A stretch of 64,000 bases of DNA, from positions 14,375,863-14,439,862 of the forward strand of contig CM067299.1 of assembly GCA_034231615.1 (NCBI GenBank), written 5' to 3'. Position numbers and translations under genes: made by a program. The notes under the pieces are model-generated. The model did not search any database. It was given only the letters and a program-made list of their open reading frames with translations, and had not been told where the DNA came from. Positions 45,071 through 57,004 of the stretch are shown one piece after another. Within the stretch, counting starts at the first letter, position 1; each line of letters begins with the position of its first letter. The DNA comes from Meghimatium bilineatum. Taxonomy: Eukaryota > Mollusca > Gastropoda > Stylommatophora > Philomycidae.

Positions 45071-45341
45071 AGGGACTTTCATTCATTCATTCATTTTCCT
45101 TTTGCGCTGAAGTTAGCACATAGGGAAGAGATCAGATCTCTCCAATTCTGTCTGTTCAAAGCTATTCTGTGCAGTTCTTGAATAGTATGAATATTGGTTG
45201 TTTTACTTTCTCTAAGTATTGTTCTTCTGAGTGTTTCTTTTGGTCTACCCCTTGCTCTTTTGCCTGTAGGTATCCATTCAAGAGATTGGTGGTGTATTCG
45301 GTTGGTGTCTACGCGTAGGGCATGCCCGGTGTAGGGACTTT
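45071..45341 (-). mobile_element. LINE family E 3' end nested in LINE H, 9-bp TSD
   Basis: AGGGACTTT at 45071-45079 and 45333-45341 bracket 253 bp. The insert encodes (minus) RIHHQSLEWIPTGKRARG, RPKETLRRTILRES and LISSLCANFSAKGK, then an AATGAATGAATG tail. LINE H resumes on the other side. Confidence 0.9.
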
Positions 45342-46039
45342 AAAATGAAGATAAAGACAGAAAAATTCCAAGGTAATGTCAATTCAATCGCAATGACATA
45401 AACAACACCACCATTCTCATCGAAAACCATTAACTTAAACTGGTGAATGGATTCACTTATCTCGTAGAACCATATTATCAAATGGGAAAAGTACCATAGA
45501 AATTCAACATATATGCAACATAGCATACCAGATCTTAGGACAGATGTCTGCTATTTAAAAAAAACCAAATATATGAACACCAACAAAACTGCACTATATA
45601 AAACGGCCATCATAACATGACTGCTACCAATGTCAAGTGTGGACACTAACAACACAAGCTAAAAAGAAAACTTATTACAACAGAAATGACTTGTCTAGGT
45701 ATAATCTTCAGACTAACAATAAGAGATAGAATCAGACACGAAAATATCAAAAGACTAGTAAACACAATGTCAATCTTGGATTATATCAGAAGACAGGAGA
45801 TTAAGTGGTTTTACATGCTTCCAGACTACCGCCAGACAGTGCCCTTCAAATGCATTAAAACATATACATAATGGATACAAAGCCAGGGTCAGACCATAAA
45901 ATCAATGTTATAGCAATAATTAAGTGAACGAAAACAAACATGTATGAAGCACACAAAAAGCCGTATCCAGATATCTCTTTTACCCCTAACACTGCACGGT
46001 AAAAAGAGATATGAAAAGAAAAGAAAGAAATAAAGAATA

Positions 46040-46445
46040 TACGTGTGCTGTTTCAGACTTATCACATCTTCTTTGATGTTGCATTCTGAAACACGTTTAC
46101 TATTGAATACTACCAGCATTTCAGTTTTTTTAATCTTCAGAATAAGTTCTTTGTTACTTTCTTTTGCAATAGTATTCATCATTTCTTGTAACTTTGTTTC
46201 TTTTTCGGCTATCAAAACTTTATCATCAGCATGTTGTATGTTCTTTATAATAAGCTCTACATCTGATATTCCTGGCATATCTTGTATGGAACTCATGATT
46301 TTTTCACTATATATATTGAACAGATCGTATGACAGTACATATCCTTGTCTAACCTCTTGTTTGATGTGTTGAAATGCTCTTGTTTGGCTATCGATTCTTA
46401 CAGCTGCTCTTTGGTAACAAAGATAAACACAGATATCGCATTCAT
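46040..46445 (-). mobile_element. LINE family B, reverse transcriptase fragment
   Basis: Minus frame: QRAAVRIDSQTRAFQHIKQE, VRQGYVLSYDLFNIYSEKIM, SSIQDMPGISDVEL, HADDKVLIAEKE, NKELILKIKKTEMLVVF and ISLKQHTY. Position by position it follows 13310-13690. The catalytic box reads HADD. Confidence 0.85.
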
Positions 46446-46785
46446 GTACACAATAATGAAAGTATCATTTTCGTGAGAGATATTAGGAAGGGTTCAACAC
46501 AATTACCTTGGTGAAGATACCAGATATTATTTGTGATCAAATACTATCAATAAACACAATCGGTGATGAAAGAGACAGGAGAAACGATGAACGTATTATT
46601 CACACTATAATACAAGTGATGAACATAATAATCACACAATAATACCACAGCGAACGTAATCTTTACACTATATATAACCCAAGCGGTGAACTCTATAATA
46701 CAACCAATAATCAACATCATACCTACTCAATGCTATCAATACAGAATGTCCTCACACTATATTATGAACAAAACGATAATATCCA
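46446..46785. other. unassigned stretch with loose CAC/ATA repeats
   Basis: Irregular ACACTATAATAC..GTGATGAAC blocks precede the 27-bp array and may be diverged outer units. Confidence 0.35.
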
Positions 46786-46968
46786 CACTAATTATATAAG
46801 CGATAACATCCACACTAATTATATAAGCAATAACATCCACACTAATTGTATAAGCAATAACATCCACACTAATTATATAAGCAATAACATCCACACTAAT
46901 TATATAAGCGATAACATCCACGCTAATTATATAAGCGATAACATCCACGCTAATTATATAAGCGATAA
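46786..46968. repeat. 27-bp minisatellite
   Basis: About seven units with core TATATAAGCGATAACATCCA. As 27 is a multiple of 3, the frames YISDNIHTN (plus) and YIISVDVIA (minus) are open; not genes. Confidence 0.93.
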
Positions 46969-47502
46969 AGTAACGCTGCAGCACTATAAATTAACAATGT
47001 CTCCACTATTAACATTATCGAAGAACGTACTTCCGTCCATGTTTGAGAATGATAACAATATTACATGTGTTATGACCAGGTATACAAATGTCGAAACTTG
47101 GTACGTGACCTTAGCAGGTAATTTCGTATGTCTAGGTCAGTTTGACCAATGCACATCATATTTATGACATAAGCGATAAATCGAGAAAATAAATTGTAGA
47201 AATGTACATTGTTATTATGGAAAAATAGGCCGATGTATATCGATTATAGTAAATAAAATTATATCGAGGTGGGTCGTCATCGATCCACGGTACAGAAGAC
47301 CTGGTCTCTTAATTAATTAGGAACACATTTGTGACGTTTTTGAGTACTGTTCGGCTTCTCATTGGCCACTTTTTAAATACTTAGAGTGGCATGTCAAAAA
47401 CAGCCACGGCCGACCAATAGATTTCGCGGAAATGACATATGTCAAGTTTATGTTTCAGTTGATATATATTTATTTGAGAAGGTGGTGGTTGAGTACAGTT
47501 AT
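46969..47502. other. unassigned stretch
   Basis: No gene or repeat recognised. Confidence 0.3.
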
Positions 47503-47503
47503 T

Positions 47504-47578
47504 GGCGTCACTAGGGTTACTGTCACCCCATGTGATGATATCACCTGGTACGGTCCGCACCCCCCTCCTAGTGACGCC
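47504..47578. repeat. 75-bp hairpin with 12-bp perfect arms
   Basis: GGCGTCACTAGG at 47504-47515 pairs with CCTAGTGACGCC at 47567-47578; GTGATGATATCAC lies between. Could be a tiny MITE or a hairpin tip of a larger element. Boundaries unknown. Confidence 0.6.
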
Positions 47579-48399
47579 ACTGAGCACAGCCATATTTATA
47601 TGAAGGAAATATCTTGCACTAAAGGGCATGTTTGTTACGAAGTTTTAAGATCTTATCTGCTTGAAGTAAATAATTCGATTACTTGCCACGCTGAATATCT
47701 ATTAGTATATCTCTCTACGACGTAAATCTATCAAAAATCGCTGTACCTAGCAACTCTATTCGATTATCTTGGTAGGCCTACCTAGCAAATCTATCGGATT
47801 ATCTCTGTACGTAAAATCCGCCCATGTTTGAAAATTCATTATTCATAAACTATTCGATAATTTTTAGCAGGTATAATCCGTTATAAAAACGCTACACGTG
47901 AATTTTTGTAATGTAATAACCTTAGAAGAAAAACAAAATTTCTCATAAACTATATATACTATTAAAGAGATTATGATAGCCATAATTTTAGAATGGTCTA
48001 CCGTAAAATTATACTTCCTGATCGTCTTGTACAATTTCACTGATTATGTGTACGGAAAACGGAACAAACTATTATTATTGTACTGTAGCATTTCCTTATA
48101 ACAACACTTTGCACATATTGTGTATACGTCATTGATCATTTTCACATATGTCCACAAAGTGACACTTGTTAAATTTTCTGAAGTCTGTCAAAGGGAAGTT
48201 CTACAGTCTCTACATCACTCATTACATTACATGCTTTGGATTGCAGACAAACAAAGATTACACAGCCGAGCTACCGCAAATGAAATTCGTAATGAATCTG
48301 TAGTGCATATTAGTTACTATGCAAAAGTTGATGAAATATTGCACAAATATTTCTGCATGAAAGTGAGGGAACGTTGTTTATTTCATGATATTCCACACT
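47579..48399. other. unassigned AT-rich stretch
   Basis: A loose 32-bp duplication (CCTAGCAAATCTATCGGATT) at 47742-47805. The start of the transposase homology to the right is not resolved. Confidence 0.35.
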
Positions 48400-49320
48400 C
48401 GGAAAAAGAGAACACAACATACTCTCAGTGTTTTGAAAAAATACGCGTTTGTCTGTTGGATAAGACATGTTGATTGTGGCGCAACAAAAAGTACATTTAA
48501 TCATGGAAGACAAAGAAAGATCGATATTTTCGATAGAGATGTGAATGGACGTGAAATCTTGAAAATGTTTGCAGCAAATCAACTTGCTACTCTTCATGAA
48601 CTTAACGTTCGTCTACAATCAGAAATTGTTATTGAAGTATCAAAGTCAATTTTGTGGAAAGCTGTAAGAGGTGATGGTTTCACGATTAGAAAATCTGCAG
48701 AGTGTTGGAATTTTGTTTGTAAAAATCACACATGATTGCAACCCGAGGCAAATGCTTGAAGCAGAAACAAGCACGACGTTTCGAAGAATATGACATCATA
48801 TATTGTTGAAGAAACATGAGTAGTCGCTCACCAATGCAAATTAAAAGGATTGATACTCATTTGCTAGATTGAGAGAATGCAAATTCTAAGAAGCAAAGGG
48901 CATTACGATATTCTAGCGCATGCTGGCGGTAAAGAGAATGCACTCAAATGCGCCTTTTTTCAAAGTCTCATTGGAAGGGATTAGCGGTTGCCACACTAAA
49001 AAGAATTAATACATTTTAGTAAAATGGATAGTGAATACTGTTCTCAATACATTGGATAGACCCTCATGATTGTAATGGAAAATGCACCCTATCATAATGG
49101 TATACCTCATAAAGAAATATTTGCAACTAATTGGATCAAGTGTAAAATATCAAATTATGTGGATTGCGAAGTAAATACCGCTTTTGATAACAATTATTTG
49201 ATAGCCGACCTGCTGTAGCTTGTAAGAAATATAAAGAAGAAAGAAACACAAAGAAGACAAGTCTATCAGATTGACAACATTATTGAAGAACTTGTCCACA
49301 GTTGTCTTGCACATCTGGTA
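48400..49320 (+). pseudogene. DDE transposase of IS630/Tc1-like type, decayed
   Basis: Frames in order: HGRQRKIDIFDRDVNGREIL, LATLHELNVRLQSEIVIEVS, KSILWKAVRGDGFTIRK (winged-helix-like part), SYIVEET with V (usual YLDETWV), HYDILAHAGGKENAL, IVMENAPYHNGIPHKE (usual VMDNAPYHN, with Asp replaced by Glu) and LVRNIKKKETQRRQVYQIDN. This matches a metazoan transposase group with the same block order. Stops, frameshifts and the altered Asp mean it is dead. No terminal inverted repeats located. Confidence 0.78.
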
Positions 49321-49559
49321 CTCTTACTTTACTTTGCACTTTTACTATTCAAACTGTAACCTAATATACCATGTGTGAGATAGAGACAAATGTCAAAGTT
49401 GTCGAACCTAACACCACATTTGAAGTGTCTGATATAAAAATATGGACACATGATACTTTATCAACGATATGCTGCATGTAGTTTAGAAATGTGAATAAAT
49501 TATTAAAATATATGTATAGTAAATATATCATAATATGTGTGTGATAAAGCTATCAGAAT

Positions 49560-49815
49560 ATCTGTCTAGTAAATTTATAAGCATATCTCTGTATTAATCC
49601 TATCATAACATCTCTGTACTAAATCTATCAGAATACCTGTGTAGTAAATCTAACGGAATACCTGTGTAGTAAATCTAACGGAATACATGTGAAGTAAATC
49701 AATCGAAATACCCGTGTAGTAAATCTATCGGAATACCTGTGTAGTAAATCTATCGGAATACCTGTGTAGTAAATATATAAGAATATCAGATTATCTGTAG
49801 TAAATGTATCAGAAT
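49560..49815. repeat. 25-bp minisatellite, diverged
   Basis: Eight to ten units around GTGTAGTAAATCTATCGGAA, degenerate at both edges. Confidence 0.85.
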
Positions 49816-50274
49816 ATCCACGTATTTAATAAACATTTCCTTTAAATGTATGTTAGGATGTATATGTATGCTGGGCCAACCCAGCGTTAATTGGGTACTG
49901 GATCAGTCCAGGAAGTAAAGACTGCAATGGAGAGGAGATGGCTACCGCCCTCATACAGCAAAACTTCTGAAATGTGAGATCGCTATCATCTCACAGCACT
50001 ACGGCAGTTAAATTCTATTTAAAACGTTTCCTTTGTTATGCTAGGAAATGGATGCCCAACGTTAGGAAATTCTAATCTTGCATTCATGCTCTCATCTACA
50101 CGGAAATATGATATCTTTATTACTGTTAGCATTGATGTATCACAAATCATGTTCTCCACTGAAACCTTTGATACTGCATACTATTTATTCTTTAGATTAT
50201 ATACTCTTACATATATAATGAGCACATTATAATATCATTATACTACATTATAATATTAAATACATATTATAATA
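49816..50274. other. unassigned stretch
   Basis: Nothing recognised. Confidence 0.3.
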
Positions 50275-50560
50275 TATAAATGAGGACATTAGACAAAGAA
50301 CCGGCACCTCCCCAATCTTGGAGTATATTAAGAGCCAACAGATCAAATGATTTGCATACATTAAACAGACTATCACCAGACGTCATACCACAGCAAGCAT
50401 TGTTACACATATACAGTGAAGGCAGACCTAATCCCGACCACGAAACCGATGGACTATCGAAACGAAAGAGTCGACAAATTCCACAATATACTCAGCACAC
50501 ACGAGGGCCATCTACAGAGGACTCTTCTACCCTTGACGCTGAAATGCAATAAATGATTTA
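50275..50560 (+). mobile_element. LINE family H-type 3' end
   Basis: SPDVIPQQALLHIYSEGRPN, then in the next frame RNRWTIETKESTNSTIYSAH and the terminal GLFYP. The 3' end matches 54385-54550 and 45865-46020 (KESTKTNIY..ALKKA). A GACA/GATA microsatellite follows. Confidence 0.75.
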
Positions 50561-50571
50561 GCGAATAGATT

Positions 50572-50628
50572 AGATAGACAGACAGACAGACAGATAGACA
50601 GATAGATAGATAGATAGATAGATATACA
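50572..50628. repeat. (GACA)n(GATA)n microsatellite
   Basis: AGACAGACAGACAGACAGAT turning into GATAGATAGATA, just beyond the LINE 3' end. Confidence 0.95.
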
Positions 50629-50999
50629 TATATAAATATAAGTTGTTTACCACGTGCATGTGGTTACGTTTAAGTAAAATATTTCCGATGGAGCTGATAG
50701 CCAGTATTGTAAGCACACATGTCAGATCAGATAACAGTGAACATGGAGAACATTATAAATTCCCTGTATATGCGTCTGTTAGATGAGAACAAAATGTTGG
50801 ATGGGACTGATGTTAAGAGATTAAGGGAATTTGGAATTGCACTGCGATGTATGAAAAGGGGAATGATTGGAGGATATAAATAGGAAAATATACTATCAAT
50901 AAGTCACGGGAACTATACGCAGGTATAATCTTCCCCGTCTGCTGCAAGAGACGGAATTTCTATAAAATGCTTGGAGTGTGTTGCCCATGGTTCCAATAA

Positions 51000-51245
51000 G
51001 CAATAATCACTAAAATATTTACGCAAAACACAGGCTTTGTTGTGTTATTTGACGACAATTAACAGACTATCACTTTCGGGCTATGGGGTGTTATCACGAA
51101 AGCATACCAATAAAAGTATACACGACAATTTCAACGTTTCAACAGCAAGGTCTTTAACTATAGTTTGTTAGTCGTCGTCAAGTAAAACTACAAAACATGT
51201 ATTTTACGTAAGTACTATTTTTATACAGTTTTACAGTAGTATTAC
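51000..51245 (-). mobile_element. Penelope-like element terminal repeat, copy 4
   Basis: As complement: TTAAAGACCTTGCTGTTGAAACGTTG and ACAAAGCCTGTGTTTTGCGT; the opposite arm AAAACATGTATTTTACGTAAG lies at the right. Like copy 1 it has the terminal sequence in both orientations. Confidence 0.6.
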
Positions 51246-51321
51246 TGTTTAATCACTACAGTAAAGTTTTCTCTTTTCCGCGCCATTGAATAGTACTGAT
51301 GCGGGACCGTCATCTGTAAAG

Positions 51322-51515
51322 AAGACCTCTGTACAGGATGTAATTCGTTAAGTTGTTGATAATTGTCGTGATTTTCGTTGACCACTATTTATATACTTAA
51401 AGTCGCATTCCTCAAAAACCCAAGACAGATCAACGAAATGCACGAATATAATCAAAATCAGCCTTTCAGGTCACGTTTTTTAAAACTTTATGTACACTGG
51501 TCTTTATACTAGAGC
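51322..51515 (-). mobile_element. small TIR element (MITE family I), copy 2
   Basis: GACCTCTGTACAGGATG at the left and ATGTACACTGGTCTTTATAC at the right are inverted. The interior ATTTTCGTTGACC and AGCCTTTCAGGTCACG match the complement of 29347-29545. Confidence 0.7.
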
Positions 51516-51639
51516 CCAGTAATGACTGAGAAATACAGTGTTACACCCACGTTTATCACGCGACAACGGCATACCTGGAGATAATATGTTCACACTTGTC
51601 GCCTTTTACTTTCCTAGAAAATGTGGTACCAATTTTCCT

Positions 51640-51785
51640 TAGACTTGGTTGAATTAGGAATAATTTCAATTAGACTTGGTTGAATTAGGACCAATTTTCC
51701 TTAGACTTGGTTGAATTAGGATCAATTTTCCTTAGACTTGGTTGAATTATGACAAATTTTCCTTAGACTTGGTTGAATTAGGATC
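51640..51785. repeat. 31-bp minisatellite
   Basis: About five units with core CCTTAGACTTGGTTGAATTA. Confidence 0.92.
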
Positions 51786-52971
51786 CGATGACGTTTTAAA
51801 AACATATCTAGATTAACTGAAATTTAAACCTTTCATCATCCTAACAGGAAGCCGATGCTCTAATAACTGAGCTACCACTGCCCAATTACTAAAGTCAACT
51901 TTCTGTCTCTTCTTTCTTGCGTCCCTGGTCAAACGTTGATATAGATTTGGTCCATGAATTGAATTGTGATCAAGAAACCCGTGAAGGGGATCTCATAGCT
52001 TGTCTGCTGTTTCAGTAAAAGAAAATTTAATTGTTGTTACATACAGTCAATATGATGCTGAATTATACGTCTGAAAGTGTGAAATGATCGCATCTGTACG
52101 CCAGTAGTTAGTCGTGGCATTATGCAGATGTTTGAGGACTGCATGTTTATATCATAGTTAGTCTTAGCATTATAGAGATGTGTGTAAACTTTGTATTTAA
52201 TAGATCACGCAAAGTCGCATTTGGGGTATATATATACATAAGACTTGATTTGATTGTCTGCCAGACACCTGTCTTTACACTTATAAGATTCCTAGACAAT
52301 TTTACCGACCTCAACCGAATTTTGCACAGTTACTATAGAGGTAGAGCTTTATCCTCAGACCTGTGAGGGTTTTTTTCTGTTGGAGTGTAAAATAAAATAA
52401 ACGGCTCAGGTCTGGGAGATGTGACCACGTTTTAGCGAAACAAACCATAAGCTCGTAAAAAATGAAACTGTGTGAGGCAAAGTTGACAAATATAGTTTAG
52501 AGAGTAGACAGTTTATTTTATAATTTGTGAAAGGGGGGGGGGGGGTAGAATTGGTGTTAGTATTATAGCAATGTGGAGTAGGGTGTGTAATTGGGGGGGG
52601 GGGGGGTGAGTAGTTCACGAGTGGCTTTAGGGATAATATTATCTAATGTCACAGACTTCTGCGACTGCATCACCCATTTTATTACCGACTCGTCTGTTAG
52701 TTTTGCTTGTTAAAGGGACATTTATGTAACATCACGGAAGATGTGCAAATTATAAATTATATTTACTTGGCTCTGCGCATAACATTACAAAAGATGAACT
52801 GTTATGACGTTATTTGGTCACATCTTCCGGTCATGTACCAAAATAAACTCACCAAGAACATGATCTGGTGACGGCAGGGGCTTACGAGTTTTATCACACA
52901 TTCCACTCGAAACTCCCTACAACTCATTAACAGAAACATCCACATCATTTTGTCATGTTAACTGGAAGATT
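51786..52971. other. unassigned stretch with two poly-G runs
   Basis: Poly-G runs at about 52532-52545 and 52594-52606. No gene seen. Confidence 0.35.
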
Positions 52972-53235
52972 GCAGTATTGACAGTAGTGACAGTATTGAC
53001 AGTAGTGACAGTATTGACAGTATTGACACTAGTGACAGTATTGACAGTATTGACAGTATTGACAGTATTGACACTAGTGACAGTATTGACAGTAGTGACA
53101 GTATTGACAGTATTGACACTAGTGACAGTATTGACAGTATTGACAGTATTGACAGTATTGACAGTATTGACAGTAATGACAGTATTGACAGTATTGACAG
53201 TATTGACAGTAGTGACAGTATTGACAGTATTGACT
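52972..53235. repeat. 9-bp minisatellite (ACAGTATTG / ACAGTAGTG / ACACTAGTG)
   Basis: About 29 units of 9 bp with three variants. All frames are open (VNTVTTVNT and TVVTVLTVL) and are artefacts. Confidence 0.95.
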
Positions 53236-53779
53236 ATTGAGGACTTTGCTGATTTCACGCCACTACAATTTAAAATGTATTAATTGGAAAACAGAAATTT
53301 CAGTCAACTTTACGATATGAATGAAGACAAAGCTAGCCATTTTCGCGTTTTAGACGACAGTTTATAACACCATTTTCCGAGGTAAAGATCATAATTATGT
53401 GATATTCACAAGCGACATCACAAGTTATAATAGCGCACATAGCAGAGTGTCTAACTATTAACACACGTTTGGTGGTTTACTGCTAACCAGGTGTGTTTTT
53501 CTGGGGGAAAAACCCCAAATGATCATGTTTTCATCTTCTACAGTTGTTAAGATCCCATTAAGTACTTACCGAAAGTAGCATTTTCGGTTTGTAGTAGAGA
53601 CTTTCTTGGCATAATTTGTCATTACATTCTATATGGTCAGGAAACCGATGCCATCAGCGCATGAGAAGTACTTTCCTTTTATAAAAAACCTAAAAAATTG
53701 GTCTTAACACATTTTTAAAACAAATACATTTTTGTTTCATTTGCGTAAGAATGTATTAACGATAATTTATGTAAGCTGC
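53236..53779. other. unassigned stretch
   Basis: Nothing recognised. Confidence 0.3.
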
Positions 53780-54180
53780 ACTTGATGTATCAAAATTCTT
53801 GAGATTAACGGGAATTGAACCAGTCCGTTCAGCGGCACCAAATCGCCTAGCAACTATTGAACACGCGTTCTTCCGTACTTGACTAACCGCATCCCCAAAA
53901 AAAGATGCGATTTCATCAAGCCTTTCAAACCGTGCACAGAAAGTCACCAGAACGGACCGATCAAGATCCGTTCTGGTGACTTTCTGTGCACGGTTTGAAA
54001 GGCTTGATGAAATCGCATCTTTTTTTGGAGATGCGGTTAGTCAAGTACGGAAGAAAGCGTGTTCAATAGTTGCTAGGCGATTTGGTGCCGCTGAACGGAC
54101 TGGTTCAATTCTCGTTAATCTCAAGAATTTTAAAAAAAATTGTCCTCTGGCTTCCTATTTAAATTTACTTGATGTATCAA
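53780..54180. mobile_element. 165-bp near-perfect palindrome between 14-bp direct repeats
   Basis: ACTTGATGTATCAA at 53780-53793 and 54167-54180 is a likely TSD. Inside, arms 53792-53956 and 53967-54131 are inverted copies differing at about four positions, with a 10-bp spacer CCGATCAAGA. Each arm carries the same 60-odd codon frame (CARFERLDEIASFF, ACSIVARRFGAAERTGS) and a GGTTCAATTCC block that fits a polymerase III B box. The right arm is followed by TTTTAAAAAAAATT. Product and family not recognised. Confidence 0.88.
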
Positions 54181-54384
54181 TACGTTTTATCGCTATGAAC
54201 GACGATATTGTGTATTTGCGACCTTGTCAGGTTCTTGCTGTGAATCTTAACTATAAATATTAGTTAAATAATAATACGATTGTCCATATTGTTTTCAATA
54301 ATTGACCAACGATGGATGTTACAGACGGTTGTTTTCATAAAAGCATAGCCTCTTTGAATCCGCCTTTAAAAAAAAGCATTACTA

Positions 54385-54550
54385 TGCAGACAGGATGGAT
54401 GCAAAGCCATGGGCAGACCATGCACAAGATAGATTACAGAAATAAAAGAGTCAACAAAAACAAACATATATGACGCACTCAAAAAAGCCCGTCTCCAGAG
54501 AACTCTTCTACCCCTGACGCAGCAAGGCAATAATGGGTATAAAGCGAAAA
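54385..54550 (+). mobile_element. LINE family H-type 3' end
   Basis: GCKAMGRPCTR, ITEIKESTKTNIYDALKKAR and LQRTLLPLTQQGNNG; clean agreement with the 3' ends at 45865 and 50460. Only about 55 codons. Confidence 0.78.
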
Positions 54551-54974
54551 TAGCGAAAATGGTCTCTTTAGCATTTAATCGGTTGTAAATGATTTTTTTT
54601 TGGGTAAAATATCATTGATTATTGTGGTAAAGAAACTACTAGCAATACAAAACGAATGTTGAAAGTAAAAACACTATTTACAGTTAATACGTCCATGTTT
54701 ACTGCACAGCATTTTATCGGAAAGACTCTTGAGGTGATTAGTTAAGATTGTCACCCGTTTTAAAATGTCATTCGTTATTTTATATTTGCAGCATTATCAA
54801 TGTCATGATAACGGAGACAGTCAAATCTCCCCCAAAAGTTATAATCGATAACCATGAACTTGAAAATGTCATTAATTTTTAATTTTGAGAAGCAAGCATA
54901 AACATCTCATGGGATTTTGTAGCAGTAATCAAGTGAACAATTAATCTCGTGTTGTCAGGTCCGAAAGGGGAGCA
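54551..54974. other. unassigned stretch
   Basis: AT-rich, nothing recognised. Confidence 0.3.
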
Positions 54975-55205
54975 AAGAAGAGTAGCACTTTTAAAATTCC
55001 ATTCATGTTGTAAGAGGCCACTAAGGTGTTATGAGGTGGAGTTGGCTGTCCAATTCCATTTAGACTCAAAGTGACCCAGAACATATGCTGAAGTCGAGTC
55101 TGTCAGGACAAAAGGCGCAGGTATGACAACAAAGCAGTAAAGCATAACACAACGCAGTCTGTTCTCCGGACTACATTCTGCAAATCTACAGGATTTTGAG
55201 AAAGT
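54975..55205 (-). repeat. dispersed repeat K, copy 2
   Basis: The longest of three copies; complement contains TAGTCCGGAGAACAG, CTGCGCCTTTTGTCCTGACA, CTTCAGCATATG and CAACTCCACCTCATAAC. Confidence 0.55.
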
Positions 55206-55759
55206 CCCCCAGTAGTAGAAAATGAGAAAGATTGCAATAACAACTTCGAAATTTGAACACGTAAATAATATTTGGTAAAGCTGCAGCTATGAAGCTAAAT
55301 TACATCTGCATGGAGAAAACATATTTCTAATTCATATGAACTTCCAGCAGATCAATAGATGTGATCTCCTGAAGGGGGTAGTTTTACCTAAACAATGCTC
55401 ATCAGTTTTTTTCATGTGTCGGATCTTCTTTTTGATGAAACCTTCGATGACATTTCGTGAATGACCGCTAAAAAAGAGAGAGGGAAGGGGTTTGGCAGTA
55501 ACTTGCGATAACTTTCGTTCTGGTCAAATTCATGGTACTAAAAGTAATGTTCCGATGTGATATGGTGAGGGGGGGGGTTAACATCCTAACCCGCCCTCTT
55601 ATCTGCGATCATGGCATCGGAAATAGTAATCAATAAGCGATAAGAATATTAAGTCTTAAAGAAGGCTGCCTCTTAAAAAATAGTATCATAATAAGAAAGT
55701 TACGATATTTTTGGCTATTTAAAGAAATATAACAGCATGAAAAAAATAATAATTTAAGA
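55206..55759. other. unassigned stretch
   Basis: A poly-G run near 55568. No gene seen. Confidence 0.3.
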
Positions 55760-55925
55760 TACGGCTGGTAAGGGCCGCGCGAGATGACTACGGATACGAG
55801 ACTTCTCAGATTGCTTAAATATTTCCTTTGCTGTGGCAGACCAACTGGCCCAAAATCGTGATAGTTCAGAAGATCGGTAACAAAGACAACATTCTTGAAA
55901 AAAATATAACCTTAATATAGTCATT
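55760..55925 (+). mobile_element. LINE family A 3' scrap
   Basis: SDCLNISFAVADQLAQNRDS is close to SDCLNMPLAVAGQLAQNHGV at 4070-4130, followed by AACATTCTTGAAAAAAATAT (counterpart of TTFWKEYV). Confidence 0.7.
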
Positions 55926-56344
55926 GTCAGTATCATTGGTGAGCAGCTATACCGCCATATCTGACGTTGTTTTAACCTGATTCCAAATTACTTTTTTTGT
56001 ACTGAATATGTTAACAAAGAAATATATCACCAAAAAATCCAACTAAAAGTTCCAACTACAATGAAGAAGTTTCGGCACGACACTTGATGATGATGAGTGA
56101 AGAAGTTACAGGTATTGCTAGCGATTGTCTAAAAACTTCGTCAACAAACAGATGAAAAGATGAAAGATTCTGGCAGATGTTGTCAAGCAGGATGTGTCGT
56201 TAACAATACTGATTTTTATACACCAATGAAATTGTTTTAATTTTAAATAATTTTGATTCTTCTAAAAATTGCACAACAAAACATTTTTTTCCGTACTTTT
56301 TATCAGGTACAAATTTTTAAGGGGAGGTTGTGATTAATTATTTA

Positions 56345-56550
56345 CTCTTTTTTGTGTACACAATTAAGCAGGACAGTAGCTAGCTGAATTCTAGACAGTT
56401 TTTTGTACACAATTAAGCAGGACAGTAGCTAGCTGAATTCTAGACAGTTTTTTGTACACAATTAAGCAGGACAGTAGCTAGCTGAATTCTAGACAGTTTT
56501 TTGTACACAATTAAGCAGGACAGTAGCTAGCTGAATTCTAGACAGTTGTT
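56345..56550. repeat. 49-bp minisatellite, four identical units
   Basis: Units contain GTACACAATTAAGCAGGACA and AGCTAGCTGAATTCTAGACA. Virtually no divergence, so recent. Confidence 0.95.
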
Positions 56551-57004
56551 GATAGTAGGGACGGATTGGGGACAACTTGTTGACTTAATTTATGGACAAC
56601 CCCTCAGTGTGGGTAAGCTGCACTATCTTCTGAAACATATTGATATGCTTAAATATAAGTCTGCCCTGTTTCAGTAAATCATTAAACCATTCCTTGGTCA
56701 TGCGGGGGTTCAGGATAATGAAAGATCTGACTGTCTTTAAATGAACGTAGTTGATCCTCGTATTACACATGAATAATAAATATTTCATTTTCTATACGAG
56801 CTCCATATAGTGAATGATACAATTTAGAATTTCTTTAGAGATTTAAGAAATGATATAAAATAATAAACGATAGCTTTATATTGCTGGTGAAACTCGCGCT
56901 TTCAATCGATGCAACTTCTCATTTTTTCAGACGACCAACTAACTATATCTCACATATTGGTTTCATTATCTGTAATATGCAAAGCAGAAATAATTTGTGA
57001 GAAC
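56551..57004. other. unassigned stretch
   Basis: Nothing recognised. Confidence 0.3.

Larger units (their letters stand above)
44400..46035 (+). mobile_element. LINE family H, interrupted by LINE E
   Basis: Frames: QMLFCKNMSCTDAIF, NIVCVDQEKALDRVYRQHL, TQFAVTTSVWLSDKFH, a 61-bp triplication, then RLLFADDQMI-like box near 44985. After the LINE E insert: TPPFSSKT, YQCQVWTLTTQAKKKLIT-type at 45635, LTIRDRIRHENIKRLVNTMS, YIRRQEIKWFYML and the 3' end NENKHV..TQKA. Decayed but continuous in order, covering the palm to the 3' end. Confidence 0.8.

Noticed and set aside
53810-54120. tRNA gene in the palindrome arms
   Set aside because: A B-box-like GGTTCAATTCC is present but no acceptor or anticodon stem could be paired by eye.
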